Shown here: piece after piece, positions 35,785 to 44,193 of the stretch
Position numbering within the stretch: position 1 is the stretch's first letter
Layout: each line of letters begins with the position of its first letter
Assembly (NCBI RefSeq): GCF_009827545.1
Contig: NZ_WTYS01000001.1
Span: 2,195,772 to 2,259,771, forward strand
From: Pontixanthobacter gangjinensis
Lineage (GTDB): Bacteria > Pseudomonadota > Alphaproteobacteria > Sphingomonadales > Sphingomonadaceae
Length of the DNA: 64,000 nt
Direction: 5' to 3'
Translations under genes and position numbers: made by a program
Notes under the pieces: generated by a model
Database searches by the model: none
Told to the model about the DNA's origin: nothing
The model's input: only the letters and a program-made list of their open reading frames with translations

Positions 35785-36200
35785 GCGGTTTTCCTAAATC
35801 GACGCCAAAGAAGCAAAGCTGCGATCAATAGCAACATCAGCGGGACCGCAAATAGCGGCCAAGTCGATTGGCTAATTGTCGGGTCATAACTGACATAGTC
35901 GCCGTAACGGTCCACCAACCATGCGCGGATGGCTTCGGGATCTTCGCCGGCGGCAATACGCGTGCGGACCTGATGGCGCATATCGCCAGCCATAGGTGCA
36001 TCGCTGTCGGCAATCGACTGGCTCTGGCATTTAAGGCAACGGAGCGTTTCCATTAGGCCTTGAGCGGCTTCTTCCTGCTGGGTATCTGGCAATTGCTGGT
36101 AAGCAAGAGGTGCGGGTGCCAGTTGCTGTTGAGCATTCGCCGCGCTTAACGCAGGAGCCAACAGTAACGCCGCCAAAATACTCAACACTGCCCGTTTCAT
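35781..36200 (-). CDS. ccmH: Cytochrome c-type biogenesis protein CcmH
   Basis: 139 residues: signal peptide, then TLRCLKCQSQSIADSDA with the LRCxxCQ thiol motif that keeps apocytochrome haem-binding cysteines reduced, a conserved WLVDRYGDYVSYDP helix region, and a C-terminal membrane anchor with a basic end (LLLIAALLLWRRFRK). Acts on the periplasmic face with CcmF. Overlaps ccmG and ccmI by 4 bases each. Confidence 0.93.
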   Translation of the reverse strand: MKRAVLSILAALLLAPALSAANAQQQLAPAPLAYQQLPDTQQEEAAQGLMETLRCLKCQSQSIADSDAPMAGDMRHQVRTRIAAGEDPEAIRAWLVDRYGDYVSYDPTISQSTWPLFAVPLMLLLIAALLLWRRFRKTA

Positions 36201-36727
36201 TGACCTGCCTCCGCAAGGGCTTGCAGCAACATTGGCACATGCTCTGCGCGAACGTCCCCAATATGTTGGTATGTAATGATGCCATTGCCATCGACCACAA
36301 ATGTCTCCGGCACGCCAGATGAACCGATGCTCAGCTGCACCTCGGACAAATCATCCGCGCCGATCCGGCTGTACGGGTTGCCATAGGTCGCCAGAAATCG
36401 GGAGACGTCCGCGGGACGATCGCGGATGGCCACGCCGACAACCTCGGCACCTTGCGCCCTTAAGGCTTCAAGATACGGTGCCTCCGCGATGCAAGGGACA
36501 CACCAGCTCGCCCAAATGTTGAGCAGCTTCGGCTTGCCATCCCTCAAATTGGCAATCGTCAGGCCCGGCCTCTCATCATGTGCTGGACGCAAAGCGAAAT
36601 CGGGCACCGGTTTGCCAATCATGGTGCTAGCGATGAATTCGTCCTTGGGCTGCGTTAATTGATACGCAGCAAGGCCGCAGAAGGCCGCGAATAGCCCCAA
36701 GGGGATCCAGAAGGTCCATCTTGTCAT
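36197..36727 (-). CDS. ccmG: Thiol:disulfide oxidoreductase CcmG/DsbE
   Basis: 176 residues: membrane anchor (FWIPLGLFAAFCGLAAYQL), then a thioredoxin fold with LLNIWASWCVPCIAEAPYLE as active site and the cis-proline region GSSGVPETFVVDGNG. It reduces apocytochrome c in the periplasm. Overlaps its neighbours by 4 bases in the ccm operon. Confidence 0.94.
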   Translation of the reverse strand: MTRWTFWIPLGLFAAFCGLAAYQLTQPKDEFIASTMIGKPVPDFALRPAHDERPGLTIANLRDGKPKLLNIWASWCVPCIAEAPYLEALRAQGAEVVGVAIRDRPADVSRFLATYGNPYSRIGADDLSEVQLSIGSSGVPETFVVDGNGIITYQHIGDVRAEHVPMLLQALAEAGQ

Positions 36728-38673
36728 ACCTCAGCCTCTTCGAGCTTTCGCTCGGCATTTCGAGACTTTGCAGAGCGCCGCTTCAGGTCGGTCCTCAGAC
36801 GGCCAATCAACGCAAGCAAACCGCCCAGTGCAACCAAGATGCCGCCGTACCAAATCAGGGTCACAAACGGCTTCCACCACAGTCTCAGCTGCCAGCGTCC
36901 ATCGCTCGCCTGATTGCCGATCACTGCATAGAGTTGGCCATTCCAACGAGTCGCAAGCGTGCTTTCGGTGGTTTCTTGCGGCGGAGCCCAGAAGTTGCGC
37001 GACTGCGGACGCAGGTCGATAGCAGCCCCGTCACCATATTGGGCCGATAGACGCCCCTCAATCGCAGTCCAGTTAGGCCCTGCAACCGGTGCGACTTGAT
37101 CGAGCACAACTGTCCAAGGACCAACCTGCGTGCTGTCACCCACTTCGACTGCGGCCAAGCGTTCTTCCGAAAACGCAGATTCGCTCGCCATCCCGAACAG
37201 CGCGACAGCAATACCAAAGTGGGCAATTACCATGCCCCAAGTCGCGGTTGGCACACGAAGCAAATTGCGCCCCCGAAGCGGTAGGAAACTACCAATTGCA
37301 AGGCCAATCGACACCGCCAAGCCAAGCATCGGCAACCAGCCATAAGAGCCGAGCACCAGCACGAGTGCCAGCACAGCCAACATTATTCCTGCGACCATCG
37401 CCATTGGCAATTTGACGCGATGGAAATTGTCGTTGCGCCAACGCAGCAGAGGCCCAACTGCCATCACCATCAGCATTGGAATGACAAAGATCGCTCCAAC
37501 CGGATTAAAATATGGTGGCCCAACAGAAACCCTCACATCGAAGGCTTCTGTAAGCAGGGGATAGAGCGTGCCGAGCAGAACAATGCCAAGGATTGCGCTG
37601 AGCATAACGTTGTTAAAAACCAACGCGCCCTCTCGGCTTGCAATCGCGAACCGCTCCCCTTCTGCAACAGTACCTGCCCTAAGGGCGAACAGCAGCAACG
37701 CGCCGCCGATATAAAGCGCGAGCAGCACCAAAATGAAGGAACCACGTTCAGGATCAACGGCAAAGGCGTGAACGCTTGTCAAAATACCCGAGCGGACCAA
37801 GAAAGTGCCGAGCATCGACATCGAGAAAGCCACCACGCCCAGCATAATCGTCCAAGCGCGCAACGCATCACGGGCGGCCAAAACACTGACCGAATGGAGC
37901 AAAGCGGTCGCAGCAAGCCATGGCATCAATGATGCGTTTTCGACCGGATCCCAGAACCACCAACCGCCCCAACCAAGCTCATAATAAGCCCAATAGCTGC
38001 CCGCGGTTATGCCGAGTGTAAGGAATATCCACGCGCCCAGGACCCATGGACGCATCGCCCGGGCAAAATCAGGCCCGACTTTACGGGTGAGCAGAGCGCC
38101 AACCGCAAAACTGAATGCAACGGACAGGCCAACATAACCGAAATACAAAGTAGGCGGATGAAATGCCAGACCGATATCTTGCAATAGCGGGTTCAGACCC
38201 ATTCCCTCAATCGCTGGCTGCGGCAGGCGCTCGAACGGGTTACTGCTAAGTAAGATGAAAGCGTAAAAACCCATAGCGACAAACGCTTGCGCGGCCAAGG
38301 TCGCCATCATTGTCTTTTCTGGCAGACGGCGTTCAACCAGCCCAATCAAACCGCCTGCCATGGCCATTACGGTAATCCATAGGAGCATCGACCCCTCATG
38401 GTTGCCCCATGCCCCGGCCAGTTTGAAAATCATCGGTTTGTCGGAATGCGAATTGGTTGCGACCAGCTTTACTGACAGGTCTGTAACGGCAAACAGATAC
38501 AGCAGCATCACGAACGAGAATGCAGCTAACACGCCTTGGATAATCGCCGCAGGCCGTACAAGTTTGGCCAAATCACTTTCAGGATCGCGTTGCGCAACCG
38601 CTCCGCCAACCAATTGCAACACAGCCAGAGCAGCGGCAATCCACAGCGCCGCAAGGCCCAACTCAGCAATCAT
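36724..38673 (-). CDS. ccmF: Haem lyase subunit CcmF
   Basis: 649 residues with about 15 membrane segments. The WWD haem-handling motif is GWGGWWFWDPVENASLMPW near residue 235, preceded by HSDKPMIFKLAGAWGNHEGS. Periplasmic loops contain the conserved histidines. It ligates haem from holo-CcmE to apocytochrome with CcmH and CcmI. Full length. Overlaps ccmE and ccmG by 4 bases. Confidence 0.96.
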   Translation of the reverse strand: MIAELGLAALWIAAALAVLQLVGGAVAQRDPESDLAKLVRPAAIIQGVLAAFSFVMLLYLFAVTDLSVKLVATNSHSDKPMIFKLAGAWGNHEGSMLLWITVMAMAGGLIGLVERRLPEKTMMATLAAQAFVAMGFYAFILLSSNPFERLPQPAIEGMGLNPLLQDIGLAFHPPTLYFGYVGLSVAFSFAVGALLTRKVGPDFARAMRPWVLGAWIFLTLGITAGSYWAYYELGWGGWWFWDPVENASLMPWLAATALLHSVSVLAARDALRAWTIMLGVVAFSMSMLGTFLVRSGILTSVHAFAVDPERGSFILVLLALYIGGALLLFALRAGTVAEGERFAIASREGALVFNNVMLSAILGIVLLGTLYPLLTEAFDVRVSVGPPYFNPVGAIFVIPMLMVMAVGPLLRWRNDNFHRVKLPMAMVAGIMLAVLALVLVLGSYGWLPMLGLAVSIGLAIGSFLPLRGRNLLRVPTATWGMVIAHFGIAVALFGMASESAFSEERLAAVEVGDSTQVGPWTVVLDQVAPVAGPNWTAIEGRLSAQYGDGAAIDLRPQSRNFWAPPQETTESTLATRWNGQLYAVIGNQASDGRWQLRLWWKPFVTLIWYGGILVALGGLLALIGRLRTDLKRRSAKSRNAERKLEEAEV

Positions 38674-39152
38674 GTGGTCTGCTCCGCAGGTATCAGGGTT
38701 TTATCGGGTGCGTGCTGATCCATGTCCTGCAATTCGCGCGGTACGTAATTCTCATCATGCTTGGCGAGCAATTCGTCAGCGATGAACACACCTTCTTCAT
38801 CCATACGGCCATCTGCGACCACGCCGGACCCTTCGACAAATAAATCTGGCAGTATTCCAGTGTAGCGCACATCCACAGTCGCGCTTTCCTTGTCGGTCAC
38901 GACAAAGGCCACGGTTATCCCATCTTCAAGCGTGTTCAGCGACCCTTCTTGAACCATTCCGCCCAAACGGATGGCTTGACCCACCTCGGGCGGATCAGCT
39001 GCGATTTGACCAGGTTCGTAGAAGTAGTTCGCTTCGCTTTGCAAAGCATAGGCAGCCAGAAAACCGGCGCCAATAATAGCGGCCAAGGCGACCACAACCA
39101 ATATCAGCCGTTGATGCTTGGCCTTCATCGCGTAACTCTTGGGATCGGTCAT
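38670..39152 (-). CDS. ccmE: Haem chaperone CcmE
   Basis: 160 residues: basic N-terminus, one membrane helix (RLILVVVALAAIIGAGFLAAYAL), then an OB-fold. The covalent haem site is the His in LAKHDENYVPREL near residue 124, the HxxxY pattern. It receives haem from CcmC and delivers it to CcmF. The start shares ATGA with the ccmD stop. Confidence 0.95.
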   Translation of the reverse strand: MTDPKSYAMKAKHQRLILVVVALAAIIGAGFLAAYALQSEANYFYEPGQIAADPPEVGQAIRLGGMVQEGSLNTLEDGITVAFVVTDKESATVDVRYTGILPDLFVEGSGVVADGRMDEEGVFIADELLAKHDENYVPRELQDMDQHAPDKTLIPAEQTT

Positions 39153-39289
39153 TTGCGCTTTACCTTATCGCGGCGTGCTTCGGCCCGGCGCATAGCAATC
39201 CAGCTCCACACAGTCATTGCCAAAGTCCCTATGATGCCAACTGCATAGCAGGCAATCACGAAGTCCCATTGATCCAGATTTTCACGCAT
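39149..39289 (-). CDS. ccmD: Haem exporter subunit CcmD
   Basis: A 46-residue protein, too short for most gene finders. MRENLDQWDFVIACYAVGI begins the single membrane helix, which is followed by a strongly basic tail (AMRRAEARRDKVKRK). This is the CcmD pattern: a small anchor that helps release haem-loaded CcmE from CcmC. Its ATG overlaps the ccmC stop, and its stop overlaps the ccmE start. Confidence 0.9.
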   Translation of the reverse strand: MRENLDQWDFVIACYAVGIIGTLAMTVWSWIAMRRAEARRDKVKRK

Positions 39290-40038
39290 CACTTTGCGCC
39301 CATCGCTTTGCGGCGCAGACGGCCTTCGGTTTGCATATCAGCGAGCAAAGCACGCATTCTCGCCAGTACTACGCCGCCAAACAGCAGCGAGAAGCCAACC
39401 ACGGCTACCAACAACGGAAAAAGAAACTCCGCATCGATTGCGCTTTTTCCCATGGTAATGCTTGGCGGTTGGTGAAGCGAATTCCACCAAACGACCGAGC
39501 GGTTGATAATCGGAATGTTGATCGCACCGACCAGTCCAAAGATCGCTGGAATCTTGCTCGATCCACCATCGCGGCTGACGGCCTGTGAAAGGGCGATATA
39601 ACCGACATAAAGGAAGAGAAGCACTAGCATCGATGTCAGCCGCCCGTCCCAGACCCACCAGGTTCCCCAAGTGGGCCGTCCCCATATTGAACCGGTGACA
39701 AGACAGATTGCGGTAAACACCAAACCCGGCACTGCTGCAGCACGCGCGGCTAGGCTTGCCAACGGATGCCTCCAAACCAAATACACCAGGCTTGAAATTG
39801 CTATTGCAGTCCAACCGCCCATTCCCAGCCAAGCGGCGGGAACATGAATGAATAGAATTCGGACTGTTTCCCCCATCAATCTGTCAGGGGAGACGAATAG
39901 AAGGCCCCAAATTAACGCGAGAGCAGACAGCACCAAGCCGCTTCCAAGAAGAAGCGGTGTCAACCATCGCGCCAGCGACAGGAATCGTTTGGGATTGGCA
40001 AAGCCGTGCATCGTTTGGTCCGGGGGCAGTCTTGGCAC
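39289..40038 (-). CDS. ccmC: Haem exporter protein CcmC
   Basis: 249 residues with six membrane helices. The WWD domain is WGTWWVWDGRLTSMLVLLF near residue 130, flanked by conserved histidines (LFIHVPAAWLGMG and the VVWWNSLHQPPSI loop). It loads haem on CcmE. First gene of the ccm run here; ccmA and ccmB, the ABC transporter part of the complex, are not adjacent and must lie elsewhere. Confidence 0.95.
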   Translation of the reverse strand: MPRLPPDQTMHGFANPKRFLSLARWLTPLLLGSGLVLSALALIWGLLFVSPDRLMGETVRILFIHVPAAWLGMGGWTAIAISSLVYLVWRHPLASLAARAAAVPGLVFTAICLVTGSIWGRPTWGTWWVWDGRLTSMLVLLFLYVGYIALSQAVSRDGGSSKIPAIFGLVGAINIPIINRSVVWWNSLHQPPSITMGKSAIDAEFLFPLLVAVVGFSLLFGGVVLARMRALLADMQTEGRLRRKAMGAK

Positions 40039-40079
40039 CGCAGGACGGCGCTCGCAAGCCTGCGAATCGGACTATTTAT

Positions 40080-41144
40080 TCAACGCCCAATCAGCTTTTG
40101 CGCCATCCGGTCCGCGACTGCGTCCGAGGATACGCCGGAAGACTCGCTTTCACGCCAGATTTCCTCAAGCCTGCCCGGTATTTGAGCGATCCGCTTGCGA
40201 ACTTCATTGATGTCGCATGGGTCGCCATCACGCTTGCAAATATACTCCATCGCCACACTGATGATGCCACCCGCGTTAATTACATAATCGGGCGCAAAGA
40301 GGATACCTCGCTCGGCAAGCATTTTGCCATGCCCCTGACGCGCCAATTGATTGTTCGCCCCGCCAGCTACAATCGGTGCGTCGAGCCGGGCTATACCGGC
40401 ATCATCCAAAATCGCACCGAGCGCGTTCGGACTGAATACGTCACAGGATACGCCCATAATCGAACCAGGTGCAGAGAACTCTCCGCCCAACTCGCCGGCC
40501 ATTGCACGGGCGCGGTCTTCGTTGATGTCGGACAGAGTTAATTTGGCACCATCATGTGCCAGCAAGCGCGCAACCCCGCCGCCGACGCTGCCAATGCCTT
40601 GGATTGCGATATGGACACCCGATACTGATTCTTTGCCCAACTTGTGCTTCACAGCCGCTTTGATACCGAGATATATACCCATCGCGGTGAATGGGCCGGG
40701 ATCACCACCAGCGGCATCCTTACCTGATACAGGCAGGCCCGAGACGTAATCGGTGCGCTTTGACACCACGACCATATCTGCTTCGCTGATACCGACATCT
40801 TCAGCAGTGATATAGCGTCCGGCCAAACCATTTACCGTGTCGCCGAAAGCGGCAAGCATTTCTTCGGTCTTGGACTTGTCTTTGCTTGCAAGAATGACCG
40901 CTTTGCCGCCACCCATCGGAAGCCCGGCCATCGCGTTCTTATAGCTCATGCCTCGGCTGAGTCGCAGTGCATCGCGCATCGCGTCTTTCGGATCGGGATA
41001 ATGCCAGAAACGCGTACCACCGGCACCAGGACCGAGGTGCGTGGAATGAAGAGCGATAATCGCAGTTAGGCCAGACGCGCGGTCATGCACGAGCTGAACA
41101 TGCTCATGATCATCATAATCTGCTTCGGTCCAAAAAGCCGTCAT
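40080..41144 (-). CDS. Glu/Leu/Phe/Val-type amino-acid dehydrogenase
   Basis: 354 residues from ATG at 41144; the longer frame to 41267 would run into the tRNA-His gene and is rejected. GPGAGGTRFWHY, then MSYKNAMAGLPMGGGKAVI with the catalytic lysines, and the NAD-binding GIGSVGGGVARLLAHDGA near residue 183. It oxidatively deaminates branched-chain or aromatic amino acids with NAD; leucine dehydrogenase is the closest match by eye, but substrate cannot be set. It lies 41 bases upstream of ccmC in the same direction. Confidence 0.88.
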   Translation of the reverse strand: MTAFWTEADYDDHEHVQLVHDRASGLTAIIALHSTHLGPGAGGTRFWHYPDPKDAMRDALRLSRGMSYKNAMAGLPMGGGKAVILASKDKSKTEEMLAAFGDTVNGLAGRYITAEDVGISEADMVVVSKRTDYVSGLPVSGKDAAGGDPGPFTAMGIYLGIKAAVKHKLGKESVSGVHIAIQGIGSVGGGVARLLAHDGAKLTLSDINEDRARAMAGELGGEFSAPGSIMGVSCDVFSPNALGAILDDAGIARLDAPIVAGGANNQLARQGHGKMLAERGILFAPDYVINAGGIISVAMEYICKRDGDPCDINEVRKRIAQIPGRLEEIWRESESSGVSSDAVADRMAQKLIGR

Positions 41145-41222
41145 CGCGTATGCCCCAACCCAATCGAGGAAGATGTTCGCCGCAAGGGCGTAATATAATT
41201 TACGGCAAATCAAGGGGGATAG

Positions 41223-41300
41223 TGGGGCGACCGAGGGGTCTCGAACCCCCGACCTCCGGTACCACAAACCGGCGCTCTAACCAACTGAGCTACGATCGCC
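41223..41300 (-). tRNA. tRNA-His (anticodon GUG)
   Basis: 78 bases with encoded CCA and the extra G-1 paired with C73 typical of tRNA-His. Acceptor GCGATCG/CGGTCGC, D-arm GCTCAGTTGGTTAGAGC, anticodon stem CCGGT/ACCGG around loop TTGTGGT, T-arm GGGGGTTCGAGACCCCT. It lies between the amino-acid dehydrogenase and the oxygenase genes. Confidence 0.95.
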
Positions 41301-41479
41301 ACATATCCGGCCCGCTTTCTCGGAAAAGCCGTGCTGATGGGCCTGTTAAGCCCGCAAGCCCTGCGGTCAAGCCGCTTCCGAGGCGGGCGCGAGCCAATTG
41401 CATAGGTTTTGTATTTTGGGAAGCGAAAACTGCGATTATCCAGCTTTCACGCAAGATTGTTACGTCGCTTGCGAACTGC

Positions 41480-42136
41480 GTGCCAGCGCTTAACACTGCG
41501 CAAGTGGAAGATACAGGCGAATCTATAGCAAAGAGACTGGTTGAGCGGAATGGCGTGCAGCGATTCCCATCAGATCAAATCGAGCTGTTGCAACTGCGCG
41601 ATTTTGTGCCGACCAGCCTGCAGCAAGAATTAATCGCGCTGATCGATGCAGAACGCCGCCCCTCCACCATCGCGGATGATAATGGCGACCAGTACTTTCG
41701 CACCAGCGAAACTTGCGACCTGCCGCCTGATAATTTAGCAGTGATGAAGGTTGAAGCACTGCTAAAGGATTTGTCGGGCATCGACCCCAAATACGGAGAG
41801 CCGCTGCAAGGGCAACGATATGCCGAGGGGCAGGAGTTCAAGGCCCACACTGACTATTTCTCGCCCAGCGGTCAGGACTTCGAAAAATATTGCTCCGTTG
41901 CTGGCCAACGGACTTGGACCTTTATGATTTACCTCAATAAGGTCGAGGCTGGCGGCGGGACACGCTTCAAAGTTCTTAAAAAGGTGTTTCAGCCAGAAGC
42001 AGGAAAGCTGCTGTGCTGGAATAACCGGCGCAGCGACACAAGCGTCAACCCGAATACCCTCCACCACGGTATGAAAGTCCGTAAAGGCCTAAAATATATT
42101 TTAACGAAATGGTACCGTGAAAGGGAGTGGATTTAA
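41480..42136 (+). CDS. 2OG-Fe(II) oxygenase, prolyl 4-hydroxylase-like
   Basis: About 218 residues. YAEGQEFKAHTDYFSP supplies the first His and Asp, TLHHGMKVRKGLKYILTKWY the second His and the basic 2-oxoglutarate-binding residue; GQRTWTFMIYLN and GGGTRFKVL complete the double-stranded helix of the P4Hc type. Target unknown. The frame has no ATG before the domain: it stays open back through the tRNA-His gene, so the real start must be a GTG or another rare codon. I use GTG 41480, with GTG 41504 as an alternative; neither has a clear ribosome binding site. Confidence 0.78.
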   Translation: MPALNTAQVEDTGESIAKRLVERNGVQRFPSDQIELLQLRDFVPTSLQQELIALIDAERRPSTIADDNGDQYFRTSETCDLPPDNLAVMKVEALLKDLSGIDPKYGEPLQGQRYAEGQEFKAHTDYFSPSGQDFEKYCSVAGQRTWTFMIYLNKVEAGGGTRFKVLKKVFQPEAGKLLCWNNRRSDTSVNPNTLHHGMKVRKGLKYILTKWYREREWI

Positions 42137-42137
42137 A

Positions 42138-42455
42138 ATGGAAGAGTATGACGAACTAGGACAGCAACTTGCTGAGCGGCTCGCAGCTTTGGTCAAACGC
42201 GCGGAAATCATAGAAGATGATTTACGCCAACCACTCAACGATGATTGGGACGAGCAGGCACAAGAGCTTGCTGATGACGAAGCGCTCTCAGGAGTTGACG
42301 AAGTTTTACGCAATGAGATCGTACAAATTCGCTTAGCACTGCGCCGTATTGAGAAGGGCCGCTACGGCAAATGCACAATTTGCGGCAAGGATATTGGAAT
42401 CCAGCGACTAAAAGCGCGCCCGATTGCCACACGCTGCATAGAACACGCAGTTTAA
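42138..42455 (+). CDS. Short DksA/TraR-type zinc-finger protein
   Basis: 105 residues: N-terminal helical hairpin rich in Glu and Ala (AERLAALVKRAEIIEDDLRQ, EVLRNEIVQIRLALRRIE), then GRYGKCTICGKDIGIQRLKA and a final ATRCIEHAV. The fourth zinc position is His rather than Cys in the CIEH ending. Short members lack the full coiled coil of DksA; they may still enter the RNA polymerase channel. Start ATG 42138 follows GGGAG by about 10 bases; it begins two bases after the oxygenase stop, so the two are probably co-transcribed. Confidence 0.85.
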   Translation: MEEYDELGQQLAERLAALVKRAEIIEDDLRQPLNDDWDEQAQELADDEALSGVDEVLRNEIVQIRLALRRIEKGRYGKCTICGKDIGIQRLKARPIATRCIEHAV

Positions 42456-42478
42456 CGAACTGGGGATAGACCAACAAA

Positions 42479-42504
42479 AAAGGCGGACCTTTCGGACCGC
42501 CTTT
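42479..42504. terminator. Bidirectional terminator between the dksA-like gene and rpmE
   Basis: AAAGGCGG and CCGCCTTT form an 8-pair stem with a smaller inner CC/GG pairing around TTTC, flanked by an A-run on the left and TTTCTCTATTT on the right. It lies between convergent genes and can stop both. Confidence 0.85.
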
Positions 42505-42527
42505 CTCTATTTCCAAATAAGCCAAGC

Positions 42528-42752
42528 TTACTTCTTGAGGCTGAGCCCGCCGAACCGCTTGTTAAATTGCGCAACGCGGCCGCCTTCTTGAAGCTGCTGC
42601 TTGCCGCCGGTCCAAGCAGGGTGGCTGGTCGGGTCGATTTCGAGAGCGAGAGTGTCGCCTTCTTTGCCCCATGTGGATTTAGTTTGGAATTCAGTGCCAT
42701 CAGTCATTTTGACATTAATGGTGTGGTAGTCTGGGTGTCCGTCGGCCTTCAT
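42528..42752 (-). CDS. rpmE: 50S ribosomal protein L31
   Basis: 74 residues beginning [19 protein letters not shown], with the conserved [11 protein letters not shown] and the [11 protein letters not shown] ending. There is no CxxC pair, so this is the zinc-independent form. Monocistronic; the 256 bases upstream to fabZ hold its promoter and no other gene. Confidence 0.95.
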   Translation of the reverse strand: MKADGHPDYHTINVKMTDGTEFQTKSTWGKEGDTLALEIDPTSHPAWTGGKQQLQEGGRVAQFNKRFGGLSLKK

Positions 42753-43008
42753 GGCATATATCCTTTATGCATGTGGACCGGTACCGACCGGACCTGCAAT
42801 GAAATGAGAAGCGGCGCGCTTAGTTGGTCTAGCATTGGAAAGCAAGACCATCTGCGCTGTGCTTCTCGTTTTTTAGTCCCTCAAACACCGGACCGAGCGC
42901 TCCCGCATTCCCTAGCTTCGCTCTAATGGGCGACGCGGGGATAGGGCGGCATCCTAAGCGAGCAAATGCGACCACTGGCGCTTGAGGCTAATCAAAGCGC
43001 TCCAAAAG

Positions 43009-43479
43009 CTACGCTTTCGGCGGATCAGCAATCATGGCGGTAAATTCGCACTCGCTGGTCGTTTTGCCTTCGACGCTTGCTCTGCCCTTAAATTTATAGA
43101 CTCGGCTGCGTTTTTGCAGGAATTCAACTTCCAGATCCAGCAAACAGCCTGGTGTTACCGGCGCACGGAACTTTGCTCCGTCGATGCCCATAAAAAACAC
43201 CAGCTTGCCGGTTCCTGCCAATTCCAGCGTTTCAATACCAAGGATGGCAGCGGCTTGCGCCATGGCCTCAATTTGCAGAACGCCAGGCATAATAGGTGCC
43301 CCAGGGAAGTGGCCCTGGAAGAATTCTTCGTTAAACGTTACTGCTTTAACCGCATGAATTCGTTCACCAAGTTCAAGCGATTTCACCTTGTCCACTAACA
43401 AAAGCGGATAGCGGTGAGGCAGGGCCTTGAGCACCTTTTGGATGTCGTAAGCGAATGGCTCGCCTGTTTCGTTGCTCAT
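43009..43479 (-). CDS. fabZ: 3-hydroxyacyl-ACP dehydratase FabZ
   Basis: 156 residues, hot-dog fold: [13 protein letters not shown], then the catalytic [22 protein letters not shown] (His and Glu). It dehydrates 3-hydroxyacyl-ACP in fatty acid synthesis. It follows bamA and the skp-like gene. In E. coli this position is skp-lpxD-fabZ-lpxA-lpxB; here lpxD and lpxA are absent on both sides. Confidence 0.95.
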   Translation of the reverse strand: MSNETGEPFAYDIQKVLKALPHRYPLLLVDKVKSLELGERIHAVKAVTFNEEFFQGHFPGAPIMPGVLQIEAMAQAAAILGIETLELAGTGKLVFFMGIDGAKFRAPVTPGCLLDLEVEFLQKRSRVYKFKGRASVEGKTTSECEFTAMIADPPKA

Positions 43480-43503
43480 TGCCCTGCCCTCAAGGTGGAT
43501 TAT

Positions 43504-44193
43504 TTAACGGCCAGTCGGTGCTGGTTGCGCCGGTGCGGGAGTTGCTGCTGCAGCCGCTGCTTGGGCTTGCGCTTGCGCTGACATTAGTACCTGCTGAACC
43601 TGTTGAAACAGAGCCACGGATTGCTGCGCTGGCTGCCAATTTTGTGGCGGAGTGATACCCACGTTCGGTGCCAGCGCATTGAGCGCCGCCACCACTTTAT
43701 CGCCGATATTAGCTTCCGGCTTTGCAAAGCGTACCGCATCGGGAGCGAAAACAAGCTGGATGTTCTCCTTCTCGATCACTTGCTGGGCCGCGGCACCATA
43801 CTGGATAAGAATTTGCTCAACTGCGTAAACGCGAGCCCTGTCGATCTGGTTTTGAAGTGTAGACACCTCAGTTTCAATTTGCTCGATTTGTCCGGCTTGC
43901 GGAGTGCCCTGCGCTGCAGTTAGCTCTGCCTCATCGATATTTCCATCGCTGTTGGTATCCAACTGCTTTAGCAATTCTTGAACCTGTGCATCGCGCTGCT
44001 GAATAGTAGTGCGCTGGACGGAATAAGTCGTTGCAATCTGCTGATAAGCAGATTGGAATGCCGCTGCCTTTATCACAACTTCGGTCGGGTTAAGCACTGC
44101 GACCTTGCCGGTGACCTGGGCAGCTACCGGTGAAGCGGCAATCGCCAAGGCAGAAAAACCTATTGCAGTCACGGATTTAATCAGAGTTTTCAT
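43504..44193 (-). CDS. skp: OmpH/Skp family periplasmic chaperone
   Basis: 229 residues: signal peptide (TAIGFSALAIAASPVAAQ), then VAVLNPTEVVIKAAAFQSAY and a long Gln/Glu-rich coiled region (residues about 45-130), and a low-complexity C-terminus of Ala, Gln and Pro (QAQAQAAAAAATPAPAQPAP). An EF-hand-like DTNSDGNIDEAEL lies in the middle, which is unusual for Skp. It should hold unfolded outer-membrane proteins for BamA, whose gene ends one base before this one begins. Confidence 0.82.
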   Translation of the reverse strand: MKTLIKSVTAIGFSALAIAASPVAAQVTGKVAVLNPTEVVIKAAAFQSAYQQIATTYSVQRTTIQQRDAQVQELLKQLDTNSDGNIDEAELTAAQGTPQAGQIEQIETEVSTLQNQIDRARVYAVEQILIQYGAAAQQVIEKENIQLVFAPDAVRFAKPEANIGDKVVAALNALAPNVGITPPQNWQPAQQSVALFQQVQQVLMSAQAQAQAAAAAATPAPAQPAPTGR

